Below, piece after piece: positions 17,663 through 25,472 of a stretch of DNA of 34,830 bases. The first letter of the stretch is position 1. Each line of letters starts with the position of its first letter. Under the pieces are notes generated by a model. The model made no database searches, was not told where the DNA came from, and was given only the letters and a program-made list of their open reading frames with translations. The stretch is from Minisyncoccota bacterium (GTDB taxonomy: Bacteria; Patescibacteriota; Minisyncoccia; Phycocordibacterales; UBA918), in NCBI GenBank assembly GCA_021129515.1, contig JAJOLD010000004.1:21046-55875 (forward strand), given 5' to 3'. The position numbers were made by a program, and so were the translations under genes.

Positions 17663-18562
17663 ATGGAAAACCATATCACCGTATTGCGTAGTGAGGCAGT
17701 TACTGCGCTCAATGTGCAGCCAGATAGCATCCTGGTTGACGCAACGTTTGGTGCTGGTGGTCACACTCGCGAAATTGTGCCAAAACTAGGAACAGGCGGC
17801 ACGCTTATCGCGCTTGATGCTGACCCCATCGCCCTTAAAGACGCAGAGAGTTCTTTTGCAATACCTGAAGGTGTCCAACTCGTATTGGGTAACTTCAGAC
17901 ATATAGACACGATATTGGCTGATTGTGCGATTGGTCCTGTCGATGGCATTCTTGCCGACCTTGGTTGGCGCATGGAGCAGTTTAGTGGTAATGGACGAGG
18001 GTTCTCGTTTCAGATAAATGAACCGCTCATGATGACCTACGGCGACCCTGAGCACTATCCATTTACCGCAGCAGACATCGTTAATGATTGGGAGGAGCAT
18101 GACATTGCAAATGTCATCAAGGGATATAGCGATGAGCGGTATGCAAAGCGTATTGCAAAAGCAATCGTGTCAGCACGCGAGGTGGGGCGTATTACGCACT
18201 CGGGGCAGCTTGCAGAAATTATTACAGGGGCAGTGCCAGGCTTCTACAAACGAGGGAAAATCCACCCTGCGACACGCACATTTCAGGCACTCCGTATTGC
18301 AGTGAATGATGAATTGGATGCCTTGAAGGAATTTATTGAGAAGGCAGTTACCGCACTCGCTCCAGAGGGCAGGCTTGCCATCATCAGCTTTCACAGTATT
18401 GAGGACCGTATTGTAAAGCACACCTTTAAAGCACTCGCGCGCGATCATGCCGGCGAAGTATTGACCAAAAAACCAATTACCGCCTCAGAAAAAGAATGTG
18501 CAATTAATCCACGATCACGAAGTGCAAAACTAAGAATTTTTAAAAAAACGAATGCAACATAA
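17663..18562 (+). CDS. rsmH: 16S rRNA (cytosine1402-N4)-methyltransferase RsmH
   Basis: MENHITVLRSEAVTAL...VDATFGAGGHTREI; GILADLGWRMEQF; HPATRTFQALRIAVNDEL; IISFHSIEDRIVKHTF; conserved N-terminus points to 17663, not 17567. Confidence 0.94.
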   Translation: MENHITVLRSEAVTALNVQPDSILVDATFGAGGHTREIVPKLGTGGTLIALDADPIALKDAESSFAIPEGVQLVLGNFRHIDTILADCAIGPVDGILADLGWRMEQFSGNGRGFSFQINEPLMMTYGDPEHYPFTAADIVNDWEEHDIANVIKGYSDERYAKRIAKAIVSAREVGRITHSGQLAEIITGAVPGFYKRGKIHPATRTFQALRIAVNDELDALKEFIEKAVTALAPEGRLAIISFHSIEDRIVKHTFKALARDHAGEVLTKKPITASEKECAINPRSRSAKLRIFKKTNAT

Positions 18563-18872
18563 AACCACAACATTATACCGAGAAGAACGAACCTGGTTTT
18601 TTGCTGCGCTTGTGGTGTTGTTGATGATTTTTGCAGCATATATCTATTTTGTGAGTGCATCGGTAGTGCATGTAGTCATTCGCAAAGAAATGAACCAAGA
18701 GATTTTAAAAACAAGCTCATATGTGAGTCAGCTTGAAGCGGCATATATTGAGGCACAACATGCGGTGAGCAGTGATATTGCTTCACGAGAAGGGTATCAG
18801 GTAGTTTCAGAGAAAATGTATATCAATCGAGCTGATACGACCTTGGTACTGGGACGCGCTACCGACGGCTAG
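18552..18872 (+). CDS. FtsL-like single-pass membrane protein
   Basis: Short N-terminus, one TM (FFAALVVLLMIFAAYIYFV), heptad-like periplasmic region, position between rsmH and ftsI. Confidence 0.65.
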   Translation: MQHKTTTLYREERTWFFAALVVLLMIFAAYIYFVSASVVHVVIRKEMNQEILKTSSYVSQLEAAYIEAQHAVSSDIASREGYQVVSEKMYINRADTTLVLGRATDG

Positions 18873-18917
18873 TACAGGGTTATGTGCGGAGTGGGTAGTG
18901 TACAATGAGTTCCACAT

Positions 18918-20627
18918 ATGAGACGGCAATCAGTCATTCGGATTCGGTTTATTACCGCAGGCATTCTCGCATTGTCTGTGGTATTGCTTGCGCGTCTGTA
19001 TCAAATACAAATTTTGCATGGTGACTCGTATCGTGCGCAGGCTGAGAGTCAGTATGTGCATACGGTGCGTGACCTGTTTTCTCGGGGCAGTATTTATCTG
19101 CGTACCAAAGACGGTGAGCAGGTGTCTGCTGCAACGATTCAGTCTGGGTATCTCTTGGCAATCAATCCTTCCCGTATTACCGACAGTGCGGCAACGTATG
19201 CAGCACTGTCTAGTATTATTCCGCTCGACGAGGAGACCTTTCATATACGTGCAGCACGCACGGAGAGAACCTATCAAGAAATTGCACAGCGGGTCAGCAA
19301 AGCAGATGCTGACACTATCGACGCCCTTGACCTTACCGGGGTGCACCTCTATCGAAATCAGTGGCGATACTACCCAGGCAAAAGCCTTGCTGCGCGCACC
19401 ATTGGGTTTATTGGATACAGCGGTGATTCGCTGACGGGGCTCTATGGGCTTGAGCGGTATTATGATGACACCTTGCATCGAGGCAATGAGCGACTCTCGG
19501 TAAATTTTTTTGCAGAAATATTTAGTAACCTTGGTGGTGTGGTGTTTGATACTACCGAAGGTAGAGCAGGCGATGTCGTAACCTCTATTGAGCCAACTGT
19601 CGCACGGACACTCGATAGAGTGCTTGAAGATATGCGTGCGACGTATGAGAGCAAGCTTACGGGTGGGGTCATTATCAATCCAAAGACGGGTGACATCTAT
19701 GCGCTTGGGGTGACACCCTTCTTTGACCTCAATAATCGCAAGGGGGTTGCCATCGATGAATTTAGGAATCCACTGGTTGAGAATGTCTATGAGCTGGGGT
19801 CTATTATTAAGCCACTCACGGTGGCTGCCGGTCTTGATGTTGGTGCCATTACACCACAATCGACCTACTACGACGCAGGGTTCTTGGAGATGGATGAATT
19901 CACCATTAGCAACTACGATGGCAAAGGGCGCGGGTATGTTGATATGCAGACTGTTTTGAGCCAATCGTTAAACACTGGCGTTGCGCACATTGTTTCAGAA
20001 ATGGGGAAAGAGCAATTTCGTGAGTACTTTCTTAATCTAAAGCTCGGTACCGAAACCGGTATTGATTTGCCCAACGAAACCTATGGACTGGTCAAAAACC
20101 TCGATTCACCACGTGATATTGAGTACGCCACGGCATCTTTTGGACAGGGTATTGCACTCACGCCTATCGCGGCAGTTCGTGCACTCTCAACGCTTGCCAG
20201 TGGTGGTGTGTTGGTAACCCCACACATTGTGCAGCGTGTGGTATATGAAAATGGCAATAGTCATGACATTGGGTTCCCACAAGGTGCACAGGTATTTAGC
20301 ACCGAGACTGCAGAGGATATTAGCCGCATGTTGGTTCGTGTGGTTGATGAGGCACTCTTGGGGGGTACCGTTGCTATGGAGCACTATTCTATTGCGGCAA
20401 AAACGGGTACTGCACAGATTGCAGACCAAGAAAATGGAGGGTACTATGAAGATAAGTTCCTGCATTCATTCTTTGGGTATTTCCCGGCATATGAGCCTGA
20501 GTTCTTGATATTTCTCTATACGGTAGAACCACAAGGCGTCCGCTATGCGTCGGAGACACTCACCGCTCCGTTTATGGAGCTCGCACGATTCTTAATTAAC
20601 TATTATAATATTCCGCCTGATAGGTAG
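18918..20627 (+). CDS. ftsI: Septal penicillin-binding protein (FtsI/PBP3-like)
   Basis: LSQSLNTGVAHI (SxN), AAKTGTAQIA (KTGT), TIGFIGYSGDSLTGLYGLERYYDDTL; dcw synteny. Confidence 0.9.
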   Translation: MRRQSVIRIRFITAGILALSVVLLARLYQIQILHGDSYRAQAESQYVHTVRDLFSRGSIYLRTKDGEQVSAATIQSGYLLAINPSRITDSAATYAALSSIIPLDEETFHIRAARTERTYQEIAQRVSKADADTIDALDLTGVHLYRNQWRYYPGKSLAARTIGFIGYSGDSLTGLYGLERYYDDTLHRGNERLSVNFFAEIFSNLGGVVFDTTEGRAGDVVTSIEPTVARTLDRVLEDMRATYESKLTGGVIINPKTGDIYALGVTPFFDLNNRKGVAIDEFRNPLVENVYELGSIIKPLTVAAGLDVGAITPQSTYYDAGFLEMDEFTISNYDGKGRGYVDMQTVLSQSLNTGVAHIVSEMGKEQFREYFLNLKLGTETGIDLPNETYGLVKNLDSPRDIEYATASFGQGIALTPIAAVRALSTLASGGVLVTPHIVQRVVYENGNSHDIGFPQGAQVFSTETAEDISRMLVRVVDEALLGGTVAMEHYSIAAKTGTAQIADQENGGYYEDKFLHSFFGYFPAYEPEFLIFLYTVEPQGVRYASETLTAPFMELARFLINYYNIPPDR

Positions 20628-20705
20628 CACCTAGCTCATAGCACGTAGTTTTTGCCTTCGGCAAAAACTGCTAAGAGCTAAGTACTAAGAGCTAAGTACT
20701 AAATA
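20625..20705. repeat. TAGNNNN heptad inverted element with UUCG-capped hairpin
   Basis: Left TAGCACC-TAGCTCA-TAGCACG-TAG; central agtttttgccTTCGgcaaaaact; right CTAAGAG-CTAAGTA-CTAAGAG-CTAAGTA-CTAAATA, directly abutting the next ATG. Confidence 0.75.
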
Positions 20706-21995
20706 ATGAAATCTTTGTTTAAAAAAATTGTTGTAGCGATACTCACCTTCGAGGCAAAGATGCTCTTGAAGCGTACCAAGCCGAACATTATTGCTATTAC
20801 TGGTAGCGTGGGGAAGACGTCGGTGAAAGATGCCATTTATGCGGTGATGAAAGACACGGTCCATACGAGGAAGAGTGAGAAAAGTTTTAATTCAGATATT
20901 GGGGTACCGCTCTCAGTCTTAGGACTGCCAAACGCGTGGAGCAATCCGTTTAAATGGATGAAAAATATTGTCGATGGCATGCTTATTGCGCTCCATCCGG
21001 GGAAGTATCCTAAACTCTTGGTACTTGAAATGGGTGTCGATAGACCAGGCGATATGGCACAGCTCACGGAGTGGATTAAGCCCGATGTCGTGGTGCTTAC
21101 CCGGCTACCCGATGTACCTGTGCATGTTGAATTTTTCAAAACACCAGAGGCCGTCATTGCAGAGAAAAAGCAACTCGTTGAAGCACTCAAGCCCGACGGA
21201 GTGTTGGTCTATAACCACGACGACGAGAAAGTGGTCGCGGTTGCTGATGAAATCAAGCAGCAGTCTATTGGATACAGTCGCACCTCACTCTCACCATACA
21301 CCGCGTCTGCTGACAAAATCGTATATGAAAATGGGCGGGCAGTTGGGTTCGAGTTTATGTTGACCCATATGGAAACCGCGCAGCTTTTTAGAGTTAATGG
21401 CTCCTTGGGTGCACAGCATGCATACAATTATGCAGCGGCAGTGGCAGTGGGGTCGGTCTTTAACGTCAGTATTGAAGATGCGCGCGATGCGCTTGCGCAC
21501 TATGTACCGCCACAGGGACGTATGCGACTCCTTCAAGGCAAGAAAGAAACACTCATTGTCGACGATACCTACAACGCCTCACCGGTTGCTATGGAAAAGG
21601 CGCTCTCGACACTCAAAGACATGAAGGGTGCCAAACGACGTATTGCCGTCTTGGGTGACATGATGGAGCTTGGACAGTTCTCAGTACGTGAGCACGAACG
21701 CATGGGGGAGCTTGTCGTATTGGCAGCTGATATACTCATTACCATCGGCGTGCGTGCACAAGGTATGGCACTTGCCGCAGAAGAGGAGGGAATGCCTGAG
21801 GAGCATATTATTCGTACCAAAAATGCACAGGAAGCAGCAGATAGACTCGAAGCAATTCTCGAACAAGGAGATATTGTATTGGTGAAAGGATCACAAAGTA
21901 TTCGTGCCGAGCGGGTAGTAGAGCGTATTATGGAATTCCCAGAGCAGGCAAAAGACTTGCTGGTGCGACAGAGTGAGATGTGGAAGCGGAGATAG
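20706..21995 (+). CDS. murF: Mur ligase family protein (MurF-like)
   Basis: NIIAITGSVGKTSVKDAIYAVM P-loop; LVLEMGVDRPGDMAQL; VDDTYNASPVAMEKAL; RIAVLGDMMELG. Confidence 0.88.
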   Translation: MKSLFKKIVVAILTFEAKMLLKRTKPNIIAITGSVGKTSVKDAIYAVMKDTVHTRKSEKSFNSDIGVPLSVLGLPNAWSNPFKWMKNIVDGMLIALHPGKYPKLLVLEMGVDRPGDMAQLTEWIKPDVVVLTRLPDVPVHVEFFKTPEAVIAEKKQLVEALKPDGVLVYNHDDEKVVAVADEIKQQSIGYSRTSLSPYTASADKIVYENGRAVGFEFMLTHMETAQLFRVNGSLGAQHAYNYAAAVAVGSVFNVSIEDARDALAHYVPPQGRMRLLQGKKETLIVDDTYNASPVAMEKALSTLKDMKGAKRRIAVLGDMMELGQFSVREHERMGELVVLAADILITIGVRAQGMALAAEEEGMPEEHIIRTKNAQEAADRLEAILEQGDIVLVKGSQSIRAERVVERIMEFPEQAKDLLVRQSEMWKRR

Positions 21996-22016
21996 AAAGC
22001 ATCTGCATAAAAAAAT

Positions 22017-22043
22017 AGCGCCCAAGGGTTAACCAAGGGCGCT
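22017..22043 (-). terminator. Minus-strand intrinsic terminator
   Basis: Minus strand AGCGCCC-ttggttaaccctt-GGGCGCT followed by ATTTTTTTA (plus 22008-22016). Confidence 0.8.
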
Positions 22044-22048
22044 TGTAT

Positions 22049-22105
22049 CTAATGAGACTTTTTCACGTCGTCGCTTCGGATAGTCATTTCGCTACCGGGA
22101 TCCAT
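22049..22105 (-). CDS. Candidate 18-aa mini-protein MDPGSEMTIRSDDVKKSH
   Basis: ATG preceded by AAGGAG (plus 22113-22118) at 7-nt spacing; own promoter-like boxes upstream and terminator 5 nt after the stop codon. Confidence 0.5.
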   Translation of the reverse strand: MDPGSEMTIRSDDVKKSH

Positions 22106-22141
22106 TGTTTTTCTCCTTATAAATTAAGGGGTAAGGGTTCG

Positions 22142-22212
22142 CAGCAACGCAAATAGAAGATAAAGAACGGCGTTGCTGGGTGACAATATATCAGATTCTT
22201 ACTTTTTGTCAT
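22142..22212 (-). promoter_or_regulatory. Promoter and structured 5' leader of the mini-ORF
   Basis: Minus strand ATGACA (22207-22212), 16 bp, TATATT (22185-22190); perfect 9-bp stem CAGCAACGC (22142-22150)/GCGTTGCTG (22170-22178). Confidence 0.6.
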
Positions 22213-22281
22213 CCCCTCATTCATGCCATATGTACAGGATGACACAAACGGCCACCTTTGCTACTACAATGTCTCTCCGTC

Positions 22282-23226
22282 CTAACCTTTGTCTTCTGGT
22301 GCGTCGGGTGGTGCAGGCATGCTCTCGTCCTCATATGCATGCTGCGACACCTCAAGCGTCATGTTGCGTTTCTCACGGGAATCCCTTTCGTAAGCAACGC
22401 CGATATACGTGACATTTGCCGATATGCAGGCATATGCTTCGCCAGCATATCCATACCCGACTACTTCGCCACCATCTGAACCAGAAAGGTATATGAATGG
22501 CGATGATGTATCTTTATCCGCATCATCATTTTCTAACTCCACGTCAACACATGCATCATTGCGTGCGTGAGCGTCGGTGACAATGAGCATAAACAATGCT
22601 TTCGGCCATGGTTCCGGATTGTAGAATATATAGGGCTCAATGTTGAATACATCGTCTTGCTCTGTAATTGTAAGCTGAAAATATCCCGCTATGCCCTGTG
22701 TATCAGCAACAACCTCATAATGAGGAATGTCGAGCAATGTGATGGTGACCATTGCCGTACCAATGAGCCTCTGGTTGGTTTCAATCTGAATCCTGACAGG
22801 CTCCTCATACAACTGAAAGAGCATGCTGGATGCAGCTGTATTCAGATTTCGGTGACGCATCTGCACACAATTGTTTGATGCCTCGTTAAACGCATGGTTG
22901 ACTGCGTTTTTGTTCAACAGAGCATACACACAGTTGTGTGTGTCTGTGGTGATTTTAATCTGAACTGCTACCAGCATATTGCCTGGTGGTTCTATGATAA
23001 AGGTTTGGGTTGTTTCGCCCAGTGTAATCCCCATTTGCTTAGACTCTCCCGGAGTCATTAGGTTTAGCTGCACTGGGTGTGTGTTGGGATCGCCATCAGC
23101 GATTACCTCCTCAGAAGTCTCGACACCACCTGGTGGCAACGACGTATCATTGGTGGTGTCATTGCTGCAAGCAGCAATCGACAGGTAAGTTGCGAGTGTA
23201 AGAAATATGATTTTTAACTTTTGCAT
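22282..23226 (-). CDS. Putative lipoprotein, no recognised domain
   Basis: MQKLKIIFLTLATYLSIAAC lipobox-type signal peptide; strong SD GGAGG just before the ATG (gaggagggaccATG). Confidence 0.8.
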   Translation of the reverse strand: MQKLKIIFLTLATYLSIAACSNDTTNDTSLPPGGVETSEEVIADGDPNTHPVQLNLMTPGESKQMGITLGETTQTFIIEPPGNMLVAVQIKITTDTHNCVYALLNKNAVNHAFNEASNNCVQMRHRNLNTAASSMLFQLYEEPVRIQIETNQRLIGTAMVTITLLDIPHYEVVADTQGIAGYFQLTITEQDDVFNIEPYIFYNPEPWPKALFMLIVTDAHARNDACVDVELENDDADKDTSSPFIYLSGSDGGEVVGYGYAGEAYACISANVTYIGVAYERDSREKRNMTLEVSQHAYEDESMPAPPDAPEDKG

Positions 23227-23281
23227 GGTCCCTCCTCAGAGACGTGTGCAGTTGACCAAAAGGTCGAGAAAAAGAAAAATG

Positions 23282-23353
23282 TAAAAAAACAATCGACACG
23301 CAATTGGTGTCGGATACGTGCAGTTTTATACTACACTTAATATAGTCCGTCAA
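23282..23353 (-). promoter_or_regulatory. Promoter plus leader terminator of the lipoprotein gene
   Basis: Minus strand TTGACG (23348-23353), 17 bp, TATAAA (23325-23330); then CGACAC-caattgc-GTGTCG (23294-23312) followed by ATTGTTTTTTT. Confidence 0.7.
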
Positions 23354-23387
23354 GTTTGGAAATAACACCACTGAAGGTGGCAGTCAA

Positions 23388-23410
23388 CGGAAAAACCTCT
23401 GGTTTTTCCG
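23388..23410. other. Perfect hairpin between the divergent lipoprotein and BI-1 genes
   Basis: CGGAAAAACC-tct-GGTTTTTCCG, 10-bp perfect stem. Confidence 0.6.
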
Positions 23411-23546
23411 TCTTCGCGAGGCTTCTACCGACGCGATCTAGAAAAATAGTATGCGTATCAGTGCCTGTATATGGTGCAATCTCTGCATGTAAGAGTATTC
23501 TTTGCTATAGTATGATAGATATTATCATCACGTAACCTCTCATACT

Positions 23547-24230
23547 ATGGAAACAACAGCGTATTTCGATTCGGCAGTATCCGACATCGACCAAGAATCA
23601 TACTTACGAAAAACATACTTCAATCTGCTCGGTGCTGTGGTAGCGTTCATCGCACTTGAAGTGTTTCTCTTTCAATCAGGTATTGCGCTTGCACTCGCAC
23701 CCGTTATGGCGAGTAACTGGCTCATTGTTCTTGGTGGCTTTATGATCCTCGGTTGGCTCTCAAGCTATTTCACGAGCAAACGGAGCTCGGTACGCATGCA
23801 GTATGTTGAAATGGGTGTGACGGTGCTGTTGCAGGCGCTTATCTTCATTCCACTCACGGTCTATGCGGTGTTGTTTTCTGACGCATCGGTACTGCCGACG
23901 GCGATATATATGACACTCGGTGTCTTTGGCGCGATGACTGCGATTGTGGCTTACTCAGGCAAGAATTTCTCTTTCATGGGACCATTCCTTGGCATCATTG
24001 GTATTGCTGCGCTTATTGCGATTGTTGGCTCTATACTCTTTAGTGTGACCCTTGGCTTCTACTTCTCACTTGCAATGGTGGTCTTCGCAGCAGCGGTGGT
24101 GCTCTATCAAACCTCGAAGGTTATGCATGACTATGGTCCCGGTCAAGAAGTGGCTGCAGCGACTGGTCTTTTCTCGTCAGTAGCGCTTTTGTTCTACTAC
24201 GTACTCATGGCGTTAGTCAGTCGAGACTAA
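23547..24230 (+). CDS. Bax inhibitor-1/YccA family membrane protein
   Basis: About 7 TM segments, SYLRKTYFNLLGAVVAFIALEVF, C-terminal TSKVMHDYGPGQEVAAATGLFSSVALLFYYVL. Confidence 0.85.
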   Translation: METTAYFDSAVSDIDQESYLRKTYFNLLGAVVAFIALEVFLFQSGIALALAPVMASNWLIVLGGFMILGWLSSYFTSKRSSVRMQYVEMGVTVLLQALIFIPLTVYAVLFSDASVLPTAIYMTLGVFGAMTAIVAYSGKNFSFMGPFLGIIGIAALIAIVGSILFSVTLGFYFSLAMVVFAAAVVLYQTSKVMHDYGPGQEVAAATGLFSSVALLFYYVLMALVSRD

Positions 24231-24248
24231 GAAAGTGTAGACTGACTA

Positions 24249-24275
24249 AAAAGACCTTCACACAGAAGGTCTTTT
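24249..24275. terminator. Bidirectional terminator between convergent BI-1 and pilin genes
   Basis: AAAAGACCTTC-acaca-GAAGGTCTTTT. Confidence 0.85.
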
Positions 24276-24291
24276 GTTGGTATATATGTCA

Positions 24292-24801
24292 TTAATTGCA
24301 TATGACAAACGTGATGTTGTCAGTGTCGTAGCTGTTTAAACCGCTTCCATTTGGTCCACCAGAGTGAATGACTGTGTATGTAAAGCCTCCAGAGCAATTG
24401 TGGTCACCTCCGGTGCAGTTATAGTACGCATCAAACATGTATTCTTGCCCCCATGGGTCGAGCGGTATATTCGGCAAGTATGGACCGTCCCAATCAGGAA
24501 ACTTTGCTGCATTGTGGGTTACTAATCCCGCATGTTCACTACTGATATAGAGTCCATTACCTTCAGTGTGCGGATTCGAGGCACCTCTGCAGTCTGTTGC
24601 ATCGAAACCACCGGGAGACTGTCCGGTATCGCTTTCGAGTAAGAGCATTGCATTATAAATAGTACGGAGTTCAGACTTTGCTTTTGCTATCTTTGCTTTG
24701 TCGCGAGCAACCGTGAGCGCGCTTAATGTTGCCGATGCAAGTATGCCAATAATGGCAATAACCACAAGCAATTCAATGAGTGTGAATCCACGCTGTCTCA
24801 T
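24292..24801 (-). CDS. Type IV pilin / type II secretion pseudopilin-like protein
   Basis: MRQRGFTLIELLVVIAIIGILASATLSAL prepilin signal; C-terminal GspG-like DPWGQEYMFD. Confidence 0.9.
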   Translation of the reverse strand: MRQRGFTLIELLVVIAIIGILASATLSALTVARDKAKIAKAKSELRTIYNAMLLLESDTGQSPGGFDATDCRGASNPHTEGNGLYISSEHAGLVTHNAAKFPDWDGPYLPNIPLDPWGQEYMFDAYYNCTGGDHNCSGGFTYTVIHSGGPNGSGLNSYDTDNITFVICN

Positions 24802-25034
24802 AGTGCACTTGGAGGATTAACCGGTACCGATGGTGTGTCACTAAACATAAAGAGCGCAACCATACCAAGACAGGCGCAGGCAATAAACATAATGAGTACG
24901 CGCTCTGCTTGTTTTTTGGTGGTTATCAATCCGCCGGAACGTTGTATAAGCCAATGCGTCAGACCACTGCCACGTTGGGGTGTTGCATACGACGTTCCTC
25001 CGTCAAAAGTGACTTTTCTATCATCGTAAGGCAT
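24798..25034 (-). CDS. Small single-TM protein co-transcribed with the pseudopilin
   Basis: 78 aa, TM VLIMFIACACLGMVALFMF, 4-nt overlap with the pilin ORF. Confidence 0.7.
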   Translation of the reverse strand: MPYDDRKVTFDGGTSYATPQRGSGLTHWLIQRSGGLITTKKQAERVLIMFIACACLGMVALFMFSDTPSVPVNPPSAL

Positions 25035-25043
25035 GATGTCTTA

Positions 25044-25052
25044 ACTATAGCA
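25044..25052 (-). promoter_or_regulatory. Extended -10 promoter, predicted leaderless mRNA
   Basis: Minus strand TGCTATAGT, then 9 nt to the ATG at 25034. Confidence 0.55.
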
Positions 25053-25105
25053 TATGGTATGCGATATGTGTGCACTTATCACCATTTCAACCTGTACGAG
25101 TTTTG

Positions 25106-25369
25106 CTACTCAGACGCCATAATACGTAGCGCTTCAGCGATTTTCTCATCACGTTCTGCAGGGTGTAGTGATTGACATTCTTTTATGTGGTCAAGCACAA
25201 ATTGCTCATTGGCACTCTTGAGTGCACTGCGTGCAGCGCGGATTTGGGTGACAAATTTTTTGCAATCAGACACCGTTTCTTCTTCAAGAATGGTGCGGAG
25301 TGCGCGTATTTGTCCTTCAGCCCGACTGAGGCGATTGATGATTTTTTTGTAATCAGGATTTGATTTCAT
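25106..25369 (-). CDS. csoR: CsoR/DUF156 family metal-sensing repressor
   Basis: 87 aa from MKSNPDYKK; INRLSRAEGQIRALRTILEE; Cys36, His61, Cys65 present. Listed start at 25591 runs into the divergent gene and is rejected. Confidence 0.88.
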   Translation of the reverse strand: MKSNPDYKKIINRLSRAEGQIRALRTILEEETVSDCKKFVTQIRAARSALKSANEQFVLDHIKECQSLHPAERDEKIAEALRIMASE

Positions 25370-25436
25370 ATGTAGGTAAGTATAGCAGGGAGGTGGCAGG
25401 CGTGCTTGTAGTGGCACGCGCGACACTAGGGAATGG

Positions 25437-25465
25437 TTTACAAAATATACCCTATGGGGTATACT
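25437..25465 (+). promoter_or_regulatory. Efflux operon promoter with embedded CsoR-like operator
   Basis: TTTACA (25437-25442), 17 bp, TATACT (25460-25465); palindrome-like TATACCC-TATG-GGGTATA (25446-25463). Confidence 0.8.
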
Positions 25466-25472
25466 ACCACAC

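Noticed and set aside
18930-19964. 344-aa minus-strand ORF inside ftsI
   Set aside because: Fully antisense to a well-supported PBP; no recognisable motifs.
20671-20700. CRISPR-like tandem repeat
   Set aside because: 14-bp units repeated about twice with no spacers; better described as the heptad element.
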